DNA of 64,000 bases from PALSA-1004 sp963804885 (GTDB taxonomy: Bacteria; Pseudomonadota; Gammaproteobacteria; Burkholderiales; SG8-41): positions 124,001 through 188,000 of the forward strand of contig CAWDSF010000020.1 of NCBI GenBank assembly GCA_963804885.1, given 5' to 3'. Numbering within the stretch: the stretch's first letter is position 1; each line of letters begins with the position of its first letter. The notes under the pieces are model-generated. The model was not told where the DNA came from. It saw nothing but the letters and a program-made list of their open reading frames with translations, and did not search any database. This document shows positions 8,217 to 16,475 of the stretch, one piece after another. A program made the position numbers and the translations under genes.

Positions 8217-9143
8217 ATGGCAGTCAGCCGCAGCAAGGCCGCGAAAGCCGGCAAAAACTCGCGCAAGAATGCAGCCAAATACACGGACATCCTGTACGAA
8301 GTGAAGGACCAGGTTGCGTGGGTGACGATCAACCGGCCGCGCGTGCTCAATTCCTTTCGCGAGCAGACCCTCGATGAAATGATCGACGCGCTGAAGTCGA
8401 CGCGCGAAGATCCGTCGATCGTGTGCGCGGTCGTGACCGGCGCCGGCGACAAGTCTTTCTCGGCGGGCGGCGACTTCTTCGCGATGAAGCGCCTCAATTT
8501 CACCAATGCCTATATGTGGAACGACCGCATGCTCGGCCTCGCGATGACGATCCGCGGACTGCCGATCCCGGTGATCGCCATGGTCAACGGCTGGTGCATG
8601 GGCGGCGGGCACGAGCTCGCATTGTGGTGCGACGTCGTGATCGCGTCCGAAAACGCGGTGCTCGGCCAGACCGGCGCCAAAGTCGGCGCGTGCCCGACCG
8701 TCGGCGCAACTCAATATTTGCCATTGATACTCGGCGAGCGGCTCGCGCGTGAAATGATTTTCTGCGCGCGCCGCTTTACGGCAAAAGAAGCAGTCGAGGT
8801 CGGCCTTATCAACAAGTGCGTGCCGCAGAAAGATCTCGTCAAGGAGACGCTGAAGTGGTGCACCACGATGAAAGGCCACAGCGCGCTGACGATCCGCATG
8901 ACCAAGCGCTCGCTCAATTCCGCCTCGGACGCGCTGTATGCGTCGTGGCAGCAGGGCATGGAGCTCCTCGCGCACGTGTGGGGCTCGCCGGAAGCGAACG
9001 AAGGCATGGATGCATTCCTCGAGGGTCGCAAGCCGAACTTCGACCAGTTCCGCCAGCGCGATAAGAAAGAGCTCGCGAAATACATGGACGGTTACGCGAA
9101 GAACCTCAATGAACCGCCGTATATGCGGAAGAAGAAAAAATAG
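8217..9143 (+). CDS. enoyl-CoA hydratase/isomerase (crotonase) family protein
   Basis: A 308-residue crotonase-fold protein. It shows VAWVTINRPRVLNSF, the oxyanion-hole segment GAGDKSFSAGGDF about residue 80, and a second oxyanion motif NGWCMGGGHELAL about 125, followed by GQTGAKVGACP. Overall pattern and the LYEV start resemble ring-cleaving or hydrolytic crotonases of the BadI/MenB clade more than fatty-acid hydratases. A short Lys/Ala/Ser-rich N-terminal extension (first 20 residues) and a basic tail RKKKK are unusual. It has GGAGAAG before the ATG. It opens an operon with a CoA transferase and a methylmalonyl-CoA epimerase. Confidence 0.85.
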   Translation: MAVSRSKAAKAGKNSRKNAAKYTDILYEVKDQVAWVTINRPRVLNSFREQTLDEMIDALKSTREDPSIVCAVVTGAGDKSFSAGGDFFAMKRLNFTNAYMWNDRMLGLAMTIRGLPIPVIAMVNGWCMGGGHELALWCDVVIASENAVLGQTGAKVGACPTVGATQYLPLILGERLAREMIFCARRFTAKEAVEVGLINKCVPQKDLVKETLKWCTTMKGHSALTIRMTKRSLNSASDALYASWQQGMELLAHVWGSPEANEGMDAFLEGRKPNFDQFRQRDKKELAKYMDGYAKNLNEPPYMRKKKK

Positions 9144-9146
9144 GAA

Positions 9147-9177
9147 ACCCCTTCTCCTCGCAAGCGGGGCGAGGGGA
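9147..9177. repeat. GC-rich palindromic element (CCCCTTCTCC...CGAGGGG)
   Basis: ACCCCTTCTCCTCGCAAGCG followed by GGGCGAGGGG sits between the crotonase stop and the CoA-transferase start. Complementary CCCCT/CGAGGGG blocks can pair. It resembles the palindrome at 14061-14108 in composition and position. Confidence 0.5.
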
Positions 9178-9184
9178 CCGGCCA

Positions 9185-10393
9185 ATGCAAACACAATCAA
9201 CCAATACTCCCGGCGCACTCGATGGGGTGCGCGTGCTCGACCTTACGCGCATTCTCGCCGGTCCCCTGTGCGGCATGATGTTGGGCGACCTCGGGGCGGA
9301 CGTGATCAAGGTCGAGCCGCCGAACGGCGACGACACGCGCACCTGGGGCCCGCCGTTCATCGAAGGTGAAGCGACTTATTTTCTGGGGTTGAACCGCAAC
9401 AAACGCTCGCTCGCGCTCAACATGGCCGTGAAATCCGGCCAGGCCGTGCTCGCGGCGCTGATCAAAAAGAGCGACGTGCTGATCGACAACTTCAAGCTCG
9501 GCACGCTCGCCAAGTGGGGCTTCACCGATGCGTGGTTCGACGAGCACGCGCCCAAAGTCATTCGCTGTTCGATCACCGGTTACGGCGCCACCGGGCCCAA
9601 AGCCGCACAGCCCGGCTACGATTTCATTCTGCAGGCCGAATCGGGCCTGATGAGCATTACCGGCCCGGTTGACGGCACGCCGACCAAGCACGGCGTGGCA
9701 CTCGTCGACGTGTGCACCGGCATGCTGGCGTCGAACGCGATACTCGCCGCATTGAACGCACGGCATAGCACCGGCCGCGGGCAGAAAGTCGAGGTGTCCT
9801 TATACGAGTCGTCGCTTGCGATGCTCGTCAACGTCGCGTCCAACTACCTGATGATAGGCAAAGACGCCGGCCGTTTCGGCAACGGACACCCCAGCATCGT
9901 GCCGTATACGACTTTCCCGGCGGCGGACGGCATGCTCGCACTCGCGGTCGGCAACGACGCGCAGTTCGCCAAATGCGCGGCGGTGCTCGGCCATCCCGAA
10001 TGGGCGCAGGACGAGCGCTTCACCCAGAACCGCAGTCGCGTCGCCCATCGCGATCTCGTCGAAGGCATGATCGCCGAAGTGCTGAAGACCGACGTTCTCG
10101 ATGCGTGGATAGCGAAGCTCCAGGCTGCCGGCGTGCCGTGCGGCAAGATCAATTCGGTCAAGCAGGCGCTCGACGATCCGCAGACCGCCGCGCGCGACAT
10201 GATCGCGACCGCCGAGCATCCGAAAATCGGCGCGCTCAAAATGCTCGGCACGCCGTTCAAGCTGAGCGCGACGCCGACGTCGGTGCGCCGCGCGCCGCCG
10301 ACGCTCAGCCAGCACGCCGACGAGATCCTGAAGCAGGAGCTCGGCATGGACGACGCGCAAATCGCCGCGCTCAGGCGCGACAAGGTAATTTAG
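9185..10393 (+). CDS. CaiB/BaiF family (type III) CoA transferase
   Basis: A 402-residue family III CoA transferase. Recognised by VRVLDLTRILAGPLCGMMLG at the start, GADVIKVEPPNGDDTR, LGLNRNKRSLALNM and KSDVLIDNFKLGTL, all standard blocks. The catalytic Asp of the family lies in the segment after GYDFILQAESGLMSITG. It transfers CoA between acyl-CoA and a free acid in the cytoplasm; substrate not predictable. It follows the crotonase by 41 bases and precedes the epimerase by 24, so one operon is likely. Confidence 0.9.
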   Translation: MQTQSTNTPGALDGVRVLDLTRILAGPLCGMMLGDLGADVIKVEPPNGDDTRTWGPPFIEGEATYFLGLNRNKRSLALNMAVKSGQAVLAALIKKSDVLIDNFKLGTLAKWGFTDAWFDEHAPKVIRCSITGYGATGPKAAQPGYDFILQAESGLMSITGPVDGTPTKHGVALVDVCTGMLASNAILAALNARHSTGRGQKVEVSLYESSLAMLVNVASNYLMIGKDAGRFGNGHPSIVPYTTFPAADGMLALAVGNDAQFAKCAAVLGHPEWAQDERFTQNRSRVAHRDLVEGMIAEVLKTDVLDAWIAKLQAAGVPCGKINSVKQALDDPQTAARDMIATAEHPKIGALKMLGTPFKLSATPTSVRRAPPTLSQHADEILKQELGMDDAQIAALRRDKVI

Positions 10394-10417
10394 GTCCGGA
10401 TAGGCGAGAGGCGAAAA

Positions 10418-10828
10418 ATGATTACCGGACTAAGCCACGTGTCCATCGTTGTGCCTAACCTCCAAACCGCCGCGCGCGAGCTCGAAAAAAAATACGGCCT
10501 GAAAATCGGCGAAATCCGCGTGAACGAGCAGCAGGGCGTGCGCATGGCGTACGTCGATCTCGGCAATGCGAAGATCGAGCTCATGGAGCCGTCGCGCCCC
10601 GATTCGCCCGTCGCGAAATTCCTCGAGCGCAATCCGCGCGGCGGCATTCATCATTTCAGCCTGCAGGTGAACAGCATCCAGGCGAGTATCGTCGAGCTCG
10701 AGCACAAAGGCGCGCGCGTCATCGGCGACGGCATGCAGAAGAACGTGCACGGCGAGCGAATAGCTTTCGTGCATCCGCAGGACTTCCTTGGCGCGCTGGT
10801 CGAGCTGGAAGAGCACCTTAAGTTATAA
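10418..10828 (+). CDS. mce: methylmalonyl-CoA epimerase
   Basis: A 136-residue vicinal-oxygen-chelate protein. GLSHVSIVVPNL supplies the first metal histidine, GIHHFSLQV the second, and ALVELEE the C-terminal glutamate ligand. It interconverts (R)- and (S)-methylmalonyl-CoA in propionyl-CoA metabolism. It is the normal length for the family. Its position behind a crotonase and a CoA transferase suggests a branched or odd-chain acyl-CoA route, but no methylmalonyl-CoA mutase or propionyl-CoA carboxylase is in the window. A GGCGAGAGGCGA stretch precedes the ATG and probably serves as its ribosome binding site. Confidence 0.85.
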   Translation: MITGLSHVSIVVPNLQTAARELEKKYGLKIGEIRVNEQQGVRMAYVDLGNAKIELMEPSRPDSPVAKFLERNPRGGIHHFSLQVNSIQASIVELEHKGARVIGDGMQKNVHGERIAFVHPQDFLGALVELEEHLKL

Positions 10829-10865
10829 GAAAGCGAAATAAGGGTCAGAGCGAAAGGTAAGCGCG

Positions 10866-11144
10866 ATGGATGACGACCTCGAAGCGATGTCCCGCGAGCA
10901 ACTCATGGTCGAGGTGCGGAAGCTCCGCGCAGGAATTCGCGAGCACCGGGACAGCTCCGGGCAGGACCTATGCTGGCACCATCCGAAGTTGTGGGGCCTG
11001 TTGCCCGAACGAACCGATCCCGTGCCCGTGGTGCCGGAGTGGCCGCAATTCATGGCAGGTTGCGTGAGATACCGGGCGTCACTTGATAGCCAGGCGCCTA
11101 ATGCACCGCGCACTGCGCGCGCGTACAAGAGCGACGACGCCTGA
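10866..11144 (+). CDS. conserved hypothetical protein
   Basis: A 92-residue protein starting MDDDLEAMSREQLMVEVRKL, a short amphipathic helix typical of proteins with a coiled N-terminus. It continues with SSGQDLCWHHPKLWGLLPE and PEWPQFMAGCVRYRASLD. I recall this Trp/His/Pro-rich layout as a conserved hypothetical in Proteobacteria without known function. No signal peptide or membrane segment. Its stop lies 1 base before the start of the GST-cupin gene, so the two are translationally close. Confidence 0.65.
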   Translation: MDDDLEAMSREQLMVEVRKLRAGIREHRDSSGQDLCWHHPKLWGLLPERTDPVPVVPEWPQFMAGCVRYRASLDSQAPNAPRTARAYKSDDA

Positions 11145-11145
11145 T

Positions 11146-12177
11146 ATGAAGCTCTACATCACTCCCGGCTCCCCCTACGCGCGCATGGCGCGGATCGTAG
11201 TCCTCGAAAAAGAGCTCGCGAGCCGCGTGGAAGTCATCGTCGCGAAGACGCGCGTCGCGAATAGCCCTTATTACCAAATCAATCCGTCCGGCCGCGTGCC
11301 GTACCTCGTGCGTGACGACGGCACGGGATTGGAAGACTCGCCGCTCATCTGCTTTTATCTCGATCATCTCGACGGCAACCCAAAGTTCGATTTCCCGGCG
11401 GGAGTCGAAGGAACGGAGGCGCGGCGCCTGGAAGCATTGGCCAGAAGCCTGGTGGACGGACTGTCGGTCTGGAGCCGCGAGCTCGCGCGGCCGGAAAACG
11501 AGCGGTCGCCGGGCGTGATTCAGCACGAGACGGAGCGCGCGCGGCGCATGACCGAGCTCTGGGAAGCGGAGATCGCGAACCCGCTCATGCGCGGCAAGTT
11601 GAATATCGTGCAGATCACGCTCGCGTGCGGGCTGGGGCTGGAAGCGCGCAATCCCGATTTTCGCTGGCGGCCAGGGCACCCGAAGCTCTGCGAGTGGTTC
11701 GACGAAATCGCCGCGCGCCCGTCGTTTACGGCAACCGCGCCGCCGAATGCGCCGCCGACACCGGCGCACGCCGCTGAACGAACCGTGCAGGCGTTGCGGC
11801 CGGATCGCGCGGTGATGACGCAGCAGCGCCTGCCGTACTTCATCGGCATCTCGGGACAGACTGTCGGTGCGAGCGGCCTATCGATGCACATCGTGGTCAT
11901 CCCGCCGGGCGCGCGCGCCGAGCCGCACATGCATATCGGTTACGAGACCGGCATTTACGTACTCGAAGGGCGGGTGCGCACGCGCTGGGGCCATAGGCTG
12001 GAGCATGAAGTCGTCAGTGAGGCCGGTGATTTCCTGTTCGTTCCACCCGGCGTCCCGCATGAGGCGATCAACCTGAGCGCAACCGAGACGGCGCGCGCAG
12101 TGGTCGCTCGCAACGACCCCGCCGAGCAGGACAAGGTAGAGCCTTATAACGTCGTCGCGCCAGCCGATGGCCGGTAG
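11146..12177 (+). CDS. glutathione S-transferase fused to a cupin domain
   Basis: A 343-residue frame in two parts. Residues 1-85 (MKLYITPGSPYARMARIVVL, INPSGRVPYLV, LEDSPLICFYLD) form a GST N-terminal thioredoxin-like domain and about 90-205 the helical GST domain, ending at RPSFTATAPP as stand-alone GSTs do. After a Pro/Ala linker, about 225-340 is a complete cupin with the metal motif PHMHIGYETGIYVLEG and PPGVPH. Such cupins are normally separate proteins, and an internal in-frame ATG at 11815 marks where one would begin. This may be a genuine fusion or two genes merged by a lost stop. Confidence 0.75.
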   Translation: MKLYITPGSPYARMARIVVLEKELASRVEVIVAKTRVANSPYYQINPSGRVPYLVRDDGTGLEDSPLICFYLDHLDGNPKFDFPAGVEGTEARRLEALARSLVDGLSVWSRELARPENERSPGVIQHETERARRMTELWEAEIANPLMRGKLNIVQITLACGLGLEARNPDFRWRPGHPKLCEWFDEIAARPSFTATAPPNAPPTPAHAAERTVQALRPDRAVMTQQRLPYFIGISGQTVGASGLSMHIVVIPPGARAEPHMHIGYETGIYVLEGRVRTRWGHRLEHEVVSEAGDFLFVPPGVPHEAINLSATETARAVVARNDPAEQDKVEPYNVVAPADGR

Positions 12178-12222
12178 TTCGGTGTTTCTCAACTGACAAT
12201 TCTTCGCGCAGCGCATCAATCA

Positions 12223-12870
12223 ATGTCCAAACTTCGAGTTCAAAGCTTCGCCATTTCAATCGACGGCTACGGCGCCGGGCCCAACCAGGATTTGCAGAAT
12301 CCGCTGGGGGTGCGCGGGCCCGAATTGATGGAGTGGTTCTTTCCCACGCGCATGTGGCGAAAAATGCATGGCCAGGACGATGGCGAGTCGGGGATCGACA
12401 ACACGATTGCGGAGCAGGGCTTCGCTGGGATCGGCGCGTGGATACTCGGACGGAATATGTTTGGGCCCATTCGCGGACCATGGCCGGACGAAAACTGGAA
12501 GGGCTGGTGGGGCGACGAGCCGCCGTACCACACGCCCGTCTTCGTGCTGACGCATCACCCGCGGCCGCCCCTTAAGATGGCGGGTGGCACTGAATTTTTC
12601 TTTGTCACCGAAGGCATACACGCAGCGCTGGCGCAGGCGACGGCTGCAGCCGGCGGTCGCGATATCCGGCTCGGCGGCGGAGTTTCCACGATACGCGAGT
12701 ATTTGCGAGCGGCGCTGATCGACGAGTTGCATCTCGCCATACGGCCGGTTTTGCTGGGTACTGGCGAGCATCTGTTGCAAGATATCGATACGCGTGCGCT
12801 CGGCTATGAGTGCGCCCAATACATGGCGGGAGAACGTGCGATGCATGTATTTCTGCGCAAGCGCGCGTGA
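12223..12870 (+). CDS. dihydrofolate reductase-like (RibD C-terminal domain) protein
   Basis: A 215-residue protein of the RibD_C/DHFR-like family. It has an N-terminal VQSFAISIDGYGAGPNQ strand-loop, WILGRNMFGPIRGPW, HHPRPPL, and the nucleotide-binding turn IRLGGGVSTIREYL near residue 150, followed by DELHLAIRPVLLGTGEHL. These proteins share the fold of pyrimidine reductases; activity of this subgroup (YyaP/YwjB-like) is unassigned. It is cytoplasmic and 45 bases downstream of the GST-cupin gene on the same strand. Confidence 0.85.
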   Translation: MSKLRVQSFAISIDGYGAGPNQDLQNPLGVRGPELMEWFFPTRMWRKMHGQDDGESGIDNTIAEQGFAGIGAWILGRNMFGPIRGPWPDENWKGWWGDEPPYHTPVFVLTHHPRPPLKMAGGTEFFFVTEGIHAALAQATAAAGGRDIRLGGGVSTIREYLRAALIDELHLAIRPVLLGTGEHLLQDIDTRALGYECAQYMAGERAMHVFLRKRA

Positions 12871-12924
12871 CCTGTGCCGCCGCTGGGGAATCGCGTTCGC
12901 CTCGATAACCGATAGAATCGGGGC

Positions 12925-13983
12925 ATGAATTCCGAAAATCACCGGGTTGCCGCAGCCGAGCTGCAGGCATTTATCGCCCGTGCTTTTATCGCCATCGGTA
13001 TCTCCGCGCCGGAAGCCGCGACGATTGCCGAGCTCATGACGCGCGCGGACTTAAACGGCGCCGATGGTCATGGTGTTTTCCGCTTGCCGCAATACATCCG
13101 CCGCATCAAAGGCGGTGCGGTGAACATCAAGCCGAATATCAAGGTCGAACGCGACGCGCCCGGCATGGCGTTAGTCGACGGCGACAACGGCATGGGGCAC
13201 CTCGTCATGCGCTTCGCGACCGAGCACGCCATCGCCAAGGCGAAAACCGCGGGCTCGGCGTGGGTCGGCGTCAGGGCGAGCAACCACGCGGGACCGGCTT
13301 CGCTCTATGCGAGCATGCCGATCGAGCACGACATGATCGGTTTGTATCTCGCGGTCGGCAACGCGAACCATCTCGCAGCGTGGGGCGGGCTCGATATGCT
13401 GCTCTCGACCAATCCGATCGCGGTTGGCGTGCCGGCGGGCAGCGAGCCGCCGATCGTGCTCGATATGGCGACTACGGTCGCGGCCTACGGCAAAGTTAAA
13501 ACCGCCGCCCAGCGCGGCGAGACGATGCCCGAAGGCTGGATGATCGATCGCATGGGTAAAGCGCTGACCGATCCCAAGCGCGCGAACGAAGGCCTGCTGT
13601 TGCCGATCGGAGGTTATAAAGGCTATGGACTGGCGCTGGTGTTCGGCCTGCTCGCCGGCACGCTGAACGGCGCGGCGATGGGGCGCGATGTCGTCGATTT
13701 CAACAATGACGACACGACGGCGACGAACACCGGCCACGTGATCGTCGCGCTCAACGTCGCGATGTTTCGCGAGCTCGGCGAATTCAAGGCGAGCGTCGAC
13801 CAACTGGTGCGCGACATCCGCAATTCGAAGCGCCTGCCGGGTGTCGATGCAGTTCGCCTGCCCGGCGAGCAAAGTCATGCCAAGCACGCGGAGCGACTCA
13901 AGTCGGGTATCCCGCTGCCCGCGCCTTTGCGTAAGAGCCTGGAACAGCTTGCGGTGGAATTGAAGATAGCGCCGCTGGGATAG
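12925..13983 (+). CDS. Ldh family (malate/L-sulfolactate/ureidoglycolate-type) NAD(P)-dependent oxidoreductase
   Basis: A 352-residue member of the Ldh_2 family. Hallmarks are LMTRADLNGADGHGVFRLP with the substrate histidine, VGVRASNHAGPASLYAS, the STNPIAVGVPAG loop and IGGYKGYGLALVFGLLAGTL. The family reduces or oxidises 2-hydroxy/2-keto acids (malate, lactate, sulfolactate, 2,3-diketogulonate, ureidoglycolate) with NAD(P). It is normal length. It is followed by the selenoprotein gene on the same strand, separated by 146 bases that carry a palindromic repeat. Confidence 0.88.
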   Translation: MNSENHRVAAAELQAFIARAFIAIGISAPEAATIAELMTRADLNGADGHGVFRLPQYIRRIKGGAVNIKPNIKVERDAPGMALVDGDNGMGHLVMRFATEHAIAKAKTAGSAWVGVRASNHAGPASLYASMPIEHDMIGLYLAVGNANHLAAWGGLDMLLSTNPIAVGVPAGSEPPIVLDMATTVAAYGKVKTAAQRGETMPEGWMIDRMGKALTDPKRANEGLLLPIGGYKGYGLALVFGLLAGTLNGAAMGRDVVDFNNDDTTATNTGHVIVALNVAMFRELGEFKASVDQLVRDIRNSKRLPGVDAVRLPGEQSHAKHAERLKSGIPLPAPLRKSLEQLAVELKIAPLG

Positions 13984-14060
13984 CTGAAAGTAGCGGGGGC
14001 TAAACTACCGAGCGGGTTCTGGATATGTGTTCGCATGTCATAAACCCATCCCCATCCCAT

Positions 14061-14108
14061 CCTTCCCCTTGTCCCCCAAGGGGATTTGCTTCGCGGCAAA
14101 GGGGAAGG
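14061..14108. repeat. palindromic element (CCTTCCCCTT...AAGGGGAAGG)
   Basis: CCTTCCCCTT at 14061-14070 is perfectly complementary to AAGGGGAAGG at 14099-14108. The enclosed 28 bases contain a nested TTTGC...GCAAA stem. It sits just upstream of the ribosome binding site of the selenoprotein gene. Confidence 0.75.
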
Positions 14109-14129
14109 AGAAAATTAACCGAGGAGTAC

Positions 14130-15350
14130 GTGGTCAGACTTGCAGATTTGCCGGACTTCGAGCGCGCGCACATGCTCGACAAGCTGAAAGGCCTCGAGGA
14201 ATTCAGCGCGCGCCCGTGGGTCAAGCCGCCGCCGCTCGCGCAGTGCCGGATCGCGATCGTCTCGACGGCCGGACTGCACGCGCGCGGCGACCGGCCGTTC
14301 GGCCCGAGTGCCACGGCGACGGACTACCGGATCATTCCCGCCGATACGCAGGCCGCCGACCTGGTGATGAGCCATCAATCGGTCAATTACGACCGAACCG
14401 GATTCCAGGAAGACCACAACGTCGCGTTTCCGCTCGATCGCCTGAACGAACTCGCGCGCGAGGGCGCAATCGGCTCGGTCGCCGCTTTTCACTATTCGTT
14501 CATGGGCGCGGCGCCGATACGCAAGATCGAAGCCAAAGCACGCGAACTCGCAGGACTACTCAAGAAAGACAAGGTCGACGCTGTATTGCTGTGTCCGGTC
14601 TGACCGAACTGTACGTGCGCCGTCGGCGCACTCGGTCACTATCTCGAAAGCGCGGGCATCGCGACGACGCAGATTTCGCTCGTGCGCGAGCACACCGCGG
14701 CGATGGGCCCGCCGCGCGCGCTGTGGGTGCCGTTCATATTGGGCCGTCCGTTCGGCGTGCCCGGCGACGGCCAATTTCAGCAGCGCGTATTGCGCGCCGC
14801 GCTGCGCCTGCTCGAGGCGCCGGCCGGTCCGGTGCTCGAGGATTACGCGGAAGAAGCGCCGGCGCCGGCCGCAGCAGAAACCGAAGGCATGGCGTGTCCC
14901 GTCAGCTTCGATCGCAAGATCGATGCCGACGACCTGGGCGCCGCGCTGGCGCGCGAAATCGAAGAGCTGGCGCCATGGCACGATCTGGCCGCGAAACGAC
15001 GCGAGCGCACGACGACTGGCTTGAGCGGAATGGCGATGGATGAGGCTGCGCGGTTCGTGGCGTCGTATCTGAAGTCGTCACCCGCGCCCAATCTCAAAGG
15101 CATGAATGCCGGCGAGACGCTCAAGATAGTATGCGACGACCTGCGCGCCTATTACTACGAGGCGGCCGCCGCGCAGCCGGGCAATCCGGATGCGCAGGCG
15201 GTGCTGCATTGGTTCTGGCACGACACGGCGGCGGGCCGCGCGTTTCTCGAACTGCAGAAAATCTGCCTCAACAGCGCAGATCCCTCGTTGCAGGTCTTGG
15301 GCGGGAATTCGCTCGTGCCGCGCGCGATCGTGCACGCGCACGCAAGCTAA
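14130..15350 (+). CDS. selenoprotein of the glycine/betaine/sarcosine/D-proline reductase B family (in-frame TGA = Sec)
   Basis: A single uninterrupted frame of 406 codons is broken only by TGA at 14601-14603 (codon 158). The sequence around it reads VLLCPV-(TGA)-PNCTCAVGALGHYLESAG, and after the TGA the same frame continues for 249 codons with family-typical LVREHTAAMGPPRALWVPF and LGRPFGVPGD. This matches the GrdB/PrdB-like family, which carries Sec in a U-x-x-C setting. I chose the GTG at 14130 (V-V-R-L-A-D-L) with GAGGAG upstream because homologues start M-V-R-L. The oxidoreductase substrate in this aerobic-type subgroup is unknown. Tools that do not read Sec will split it into two genes. 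It needs selA/selB/selC/selD elsewhere in the genome. Confidence 0.85.
14601..14638 (+). promoter_or_regulatory. bacterial SECIS-like hairpin at the selenocysteine TGA
   Basis: Lower stem: TGACCGA (14601-14607, including the TGA) pairs perfectly with TCGGTCA (14632-14638). Upper stem: TGCGCC (14616-14621) pairs with GGCGCA (14625-14630) around a GTC loop. The apical loop begins with G and lies 18 bases after the TGA, within the known spacing for bacterial SECIS elements. Confidence 0.75.
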
Positions 15351-15372
15351 GCGGAACGGGCCTGACGCGCGC

Positions 15373-16137
15373 TCAATGCGCCGCGAGCGCCGCGATGGAT
15401 TTTATCTGCTCGACGTAAGTGTCCATGCCCATGGCCTTGGTCATGAACCGGTCCGCATTCATCCGATAACTTTTACGCATGTCGCCCGCGGATTTGGAGC
15501 AGGTCAGCACGACGACCGGAATGTGCTTCAGGCGATCGTTGCTTTTGATTTCGTTCAGCACTTCATGCCCGTTGATTTTCGGGATGTTGAGGTCGAGCAC
15601 GACGATGTCCGGCCGCGGCGCGTCGTTGAACTGGCGCGTCTGGCACAGGAAAGAGATCGCATTCATGCCGTCTTCGACGACGTGCAGGCGGCACGGAATG
15701 CCGGCAACCCGCAATGCTTCGCGCGTCATGCGCACGTCGGCGGGATCGTCTTCCACCAGCAGCAACTCGATCGGCGCGCGCAGCTCGAGGCCGGTGGCTT
15801 TCGCGTCGGCCGACGGGCGCGACACGGACGACCGCATGTCGTACGTTTGCGCGCTGAGCTTTGCGTCAGCCAACAGTCGCAGCGACAAGGGGATGGATTT
15901 CTTGGATTGTTCGAGCCGTATCACCACCGTGGTGCCGAATTTCGAATCGCCGACCGTCGCGAGCAGTTTCTGCATCGCCTCGTCACTGGTCATGCCGACC
16001 AATGCCACCGCGTAATCGCCCTGACCGGCAGGCTTGTGCACGGTGATGCTCTTGATCGCGCCCAAGGATGCACAGTGTTGCGCCACGACTTCGGCAAGTT
16101 CGCCTTCGGTCAGACTTTCCAGATCCAGGGTAAGCAT
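15373..16137 (-). CDS. response regulator with N-terminal RRM-like domain and Rcp1-type receiver
   Basis: A 254-residue protein. Residues 1-78 have a beta-alpha-beta-beta-alpha-beta pattern like an RNA-recognition motif (LTLDLESL, a helix from TEGELAEV, SLGAIKSITV, DYAVALVGM, GTTVVIRL). Residues about 122-254 are a stand-alone receiver of the Rcp1 type: IELLLVEDDPADVRMTREAL, acceptor Asp in IVVLDLNIPKINGHE, switch Thr in VVVLTCSKSAGD, then Lys in FMTKAMGMD. No output domain follows. It is divergent from the histidine kinase at 16476 and paralogous to the regulator at 19162. RNA binding is a fold-based guess. Confidence 0.8.
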   Translation of the reverse strand: MLTLDLESLTEGELAEVVAQHCASLGAIKSITVHKPAGQGDYAVALVGMTSDEAMQKLLATVGDSKFGTTVVIRLEQSKKSIPLSLRLLADAKLSAQTYDMRSSVSRPSADAKATGLELRAPIELLLVEDDPADVRMTREALRVAGIPCRLHVVEDGMNAISFLCQTRQFNDAPRPDIVVLDLNIPKINGHEVLNEIKSNDRLKHIPVVVLTCSKSAGDMRKSYRMNADRFMTKAMGMDTYVEQIKSIAALAAH

Positions 16138-16475
16138 AGGGCGCTCCGTGTCAAAGACCGCGATATCCCGCGAGCAACTTGATTATACGACCCTCGCCTC
16201 ACGTTACAAGTTCGCACTTTGACAGCTAGTTAGCGCTTTCCCACCCATGAATTGCCGTAACTTTTACACGGCGCCGCATTTGCGCGGGCGGCAGTGTGGA
16301 AAAATGTGCGGACGGGCGGCGGACGATTGTGTTAACAATATCGGATGGCCCTCCAGATTTTCGTCGGGCAACCGTAAAAAGCGACCGGGAAATGCGAAAC
16401 GGCTTGTCGAATGACCGCGCATGGCAACCGCCAGCCGACCGGGCTGACGCCATAGTCGGCGCCCGCTTGCATTTG
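16138..16475. other. intergenic region between divergent signalling genes
   Basis: The 338 bases hold the promoters of the regulator at 16137 and the kinase at 16476, but I see no convincing sigma-70 or sigma-54 pair. A TTGACA-like hexamer occurs at about 16217 without a good -10, and a small palindrome TTGTGTTAACAA-like sequence occurs near 16326. The kinase frame is open from 16296, so part of this may be coding if a more upstream start is used. Confidence 0.4.

Noticed and set aside
14025..14129. Translation of the selenoprotein from the upstream ATG at 14025
   Set aside because: This would translate through the palindromic repeat; a GTG at 14130 with GAGGAG fits homologue starts better.
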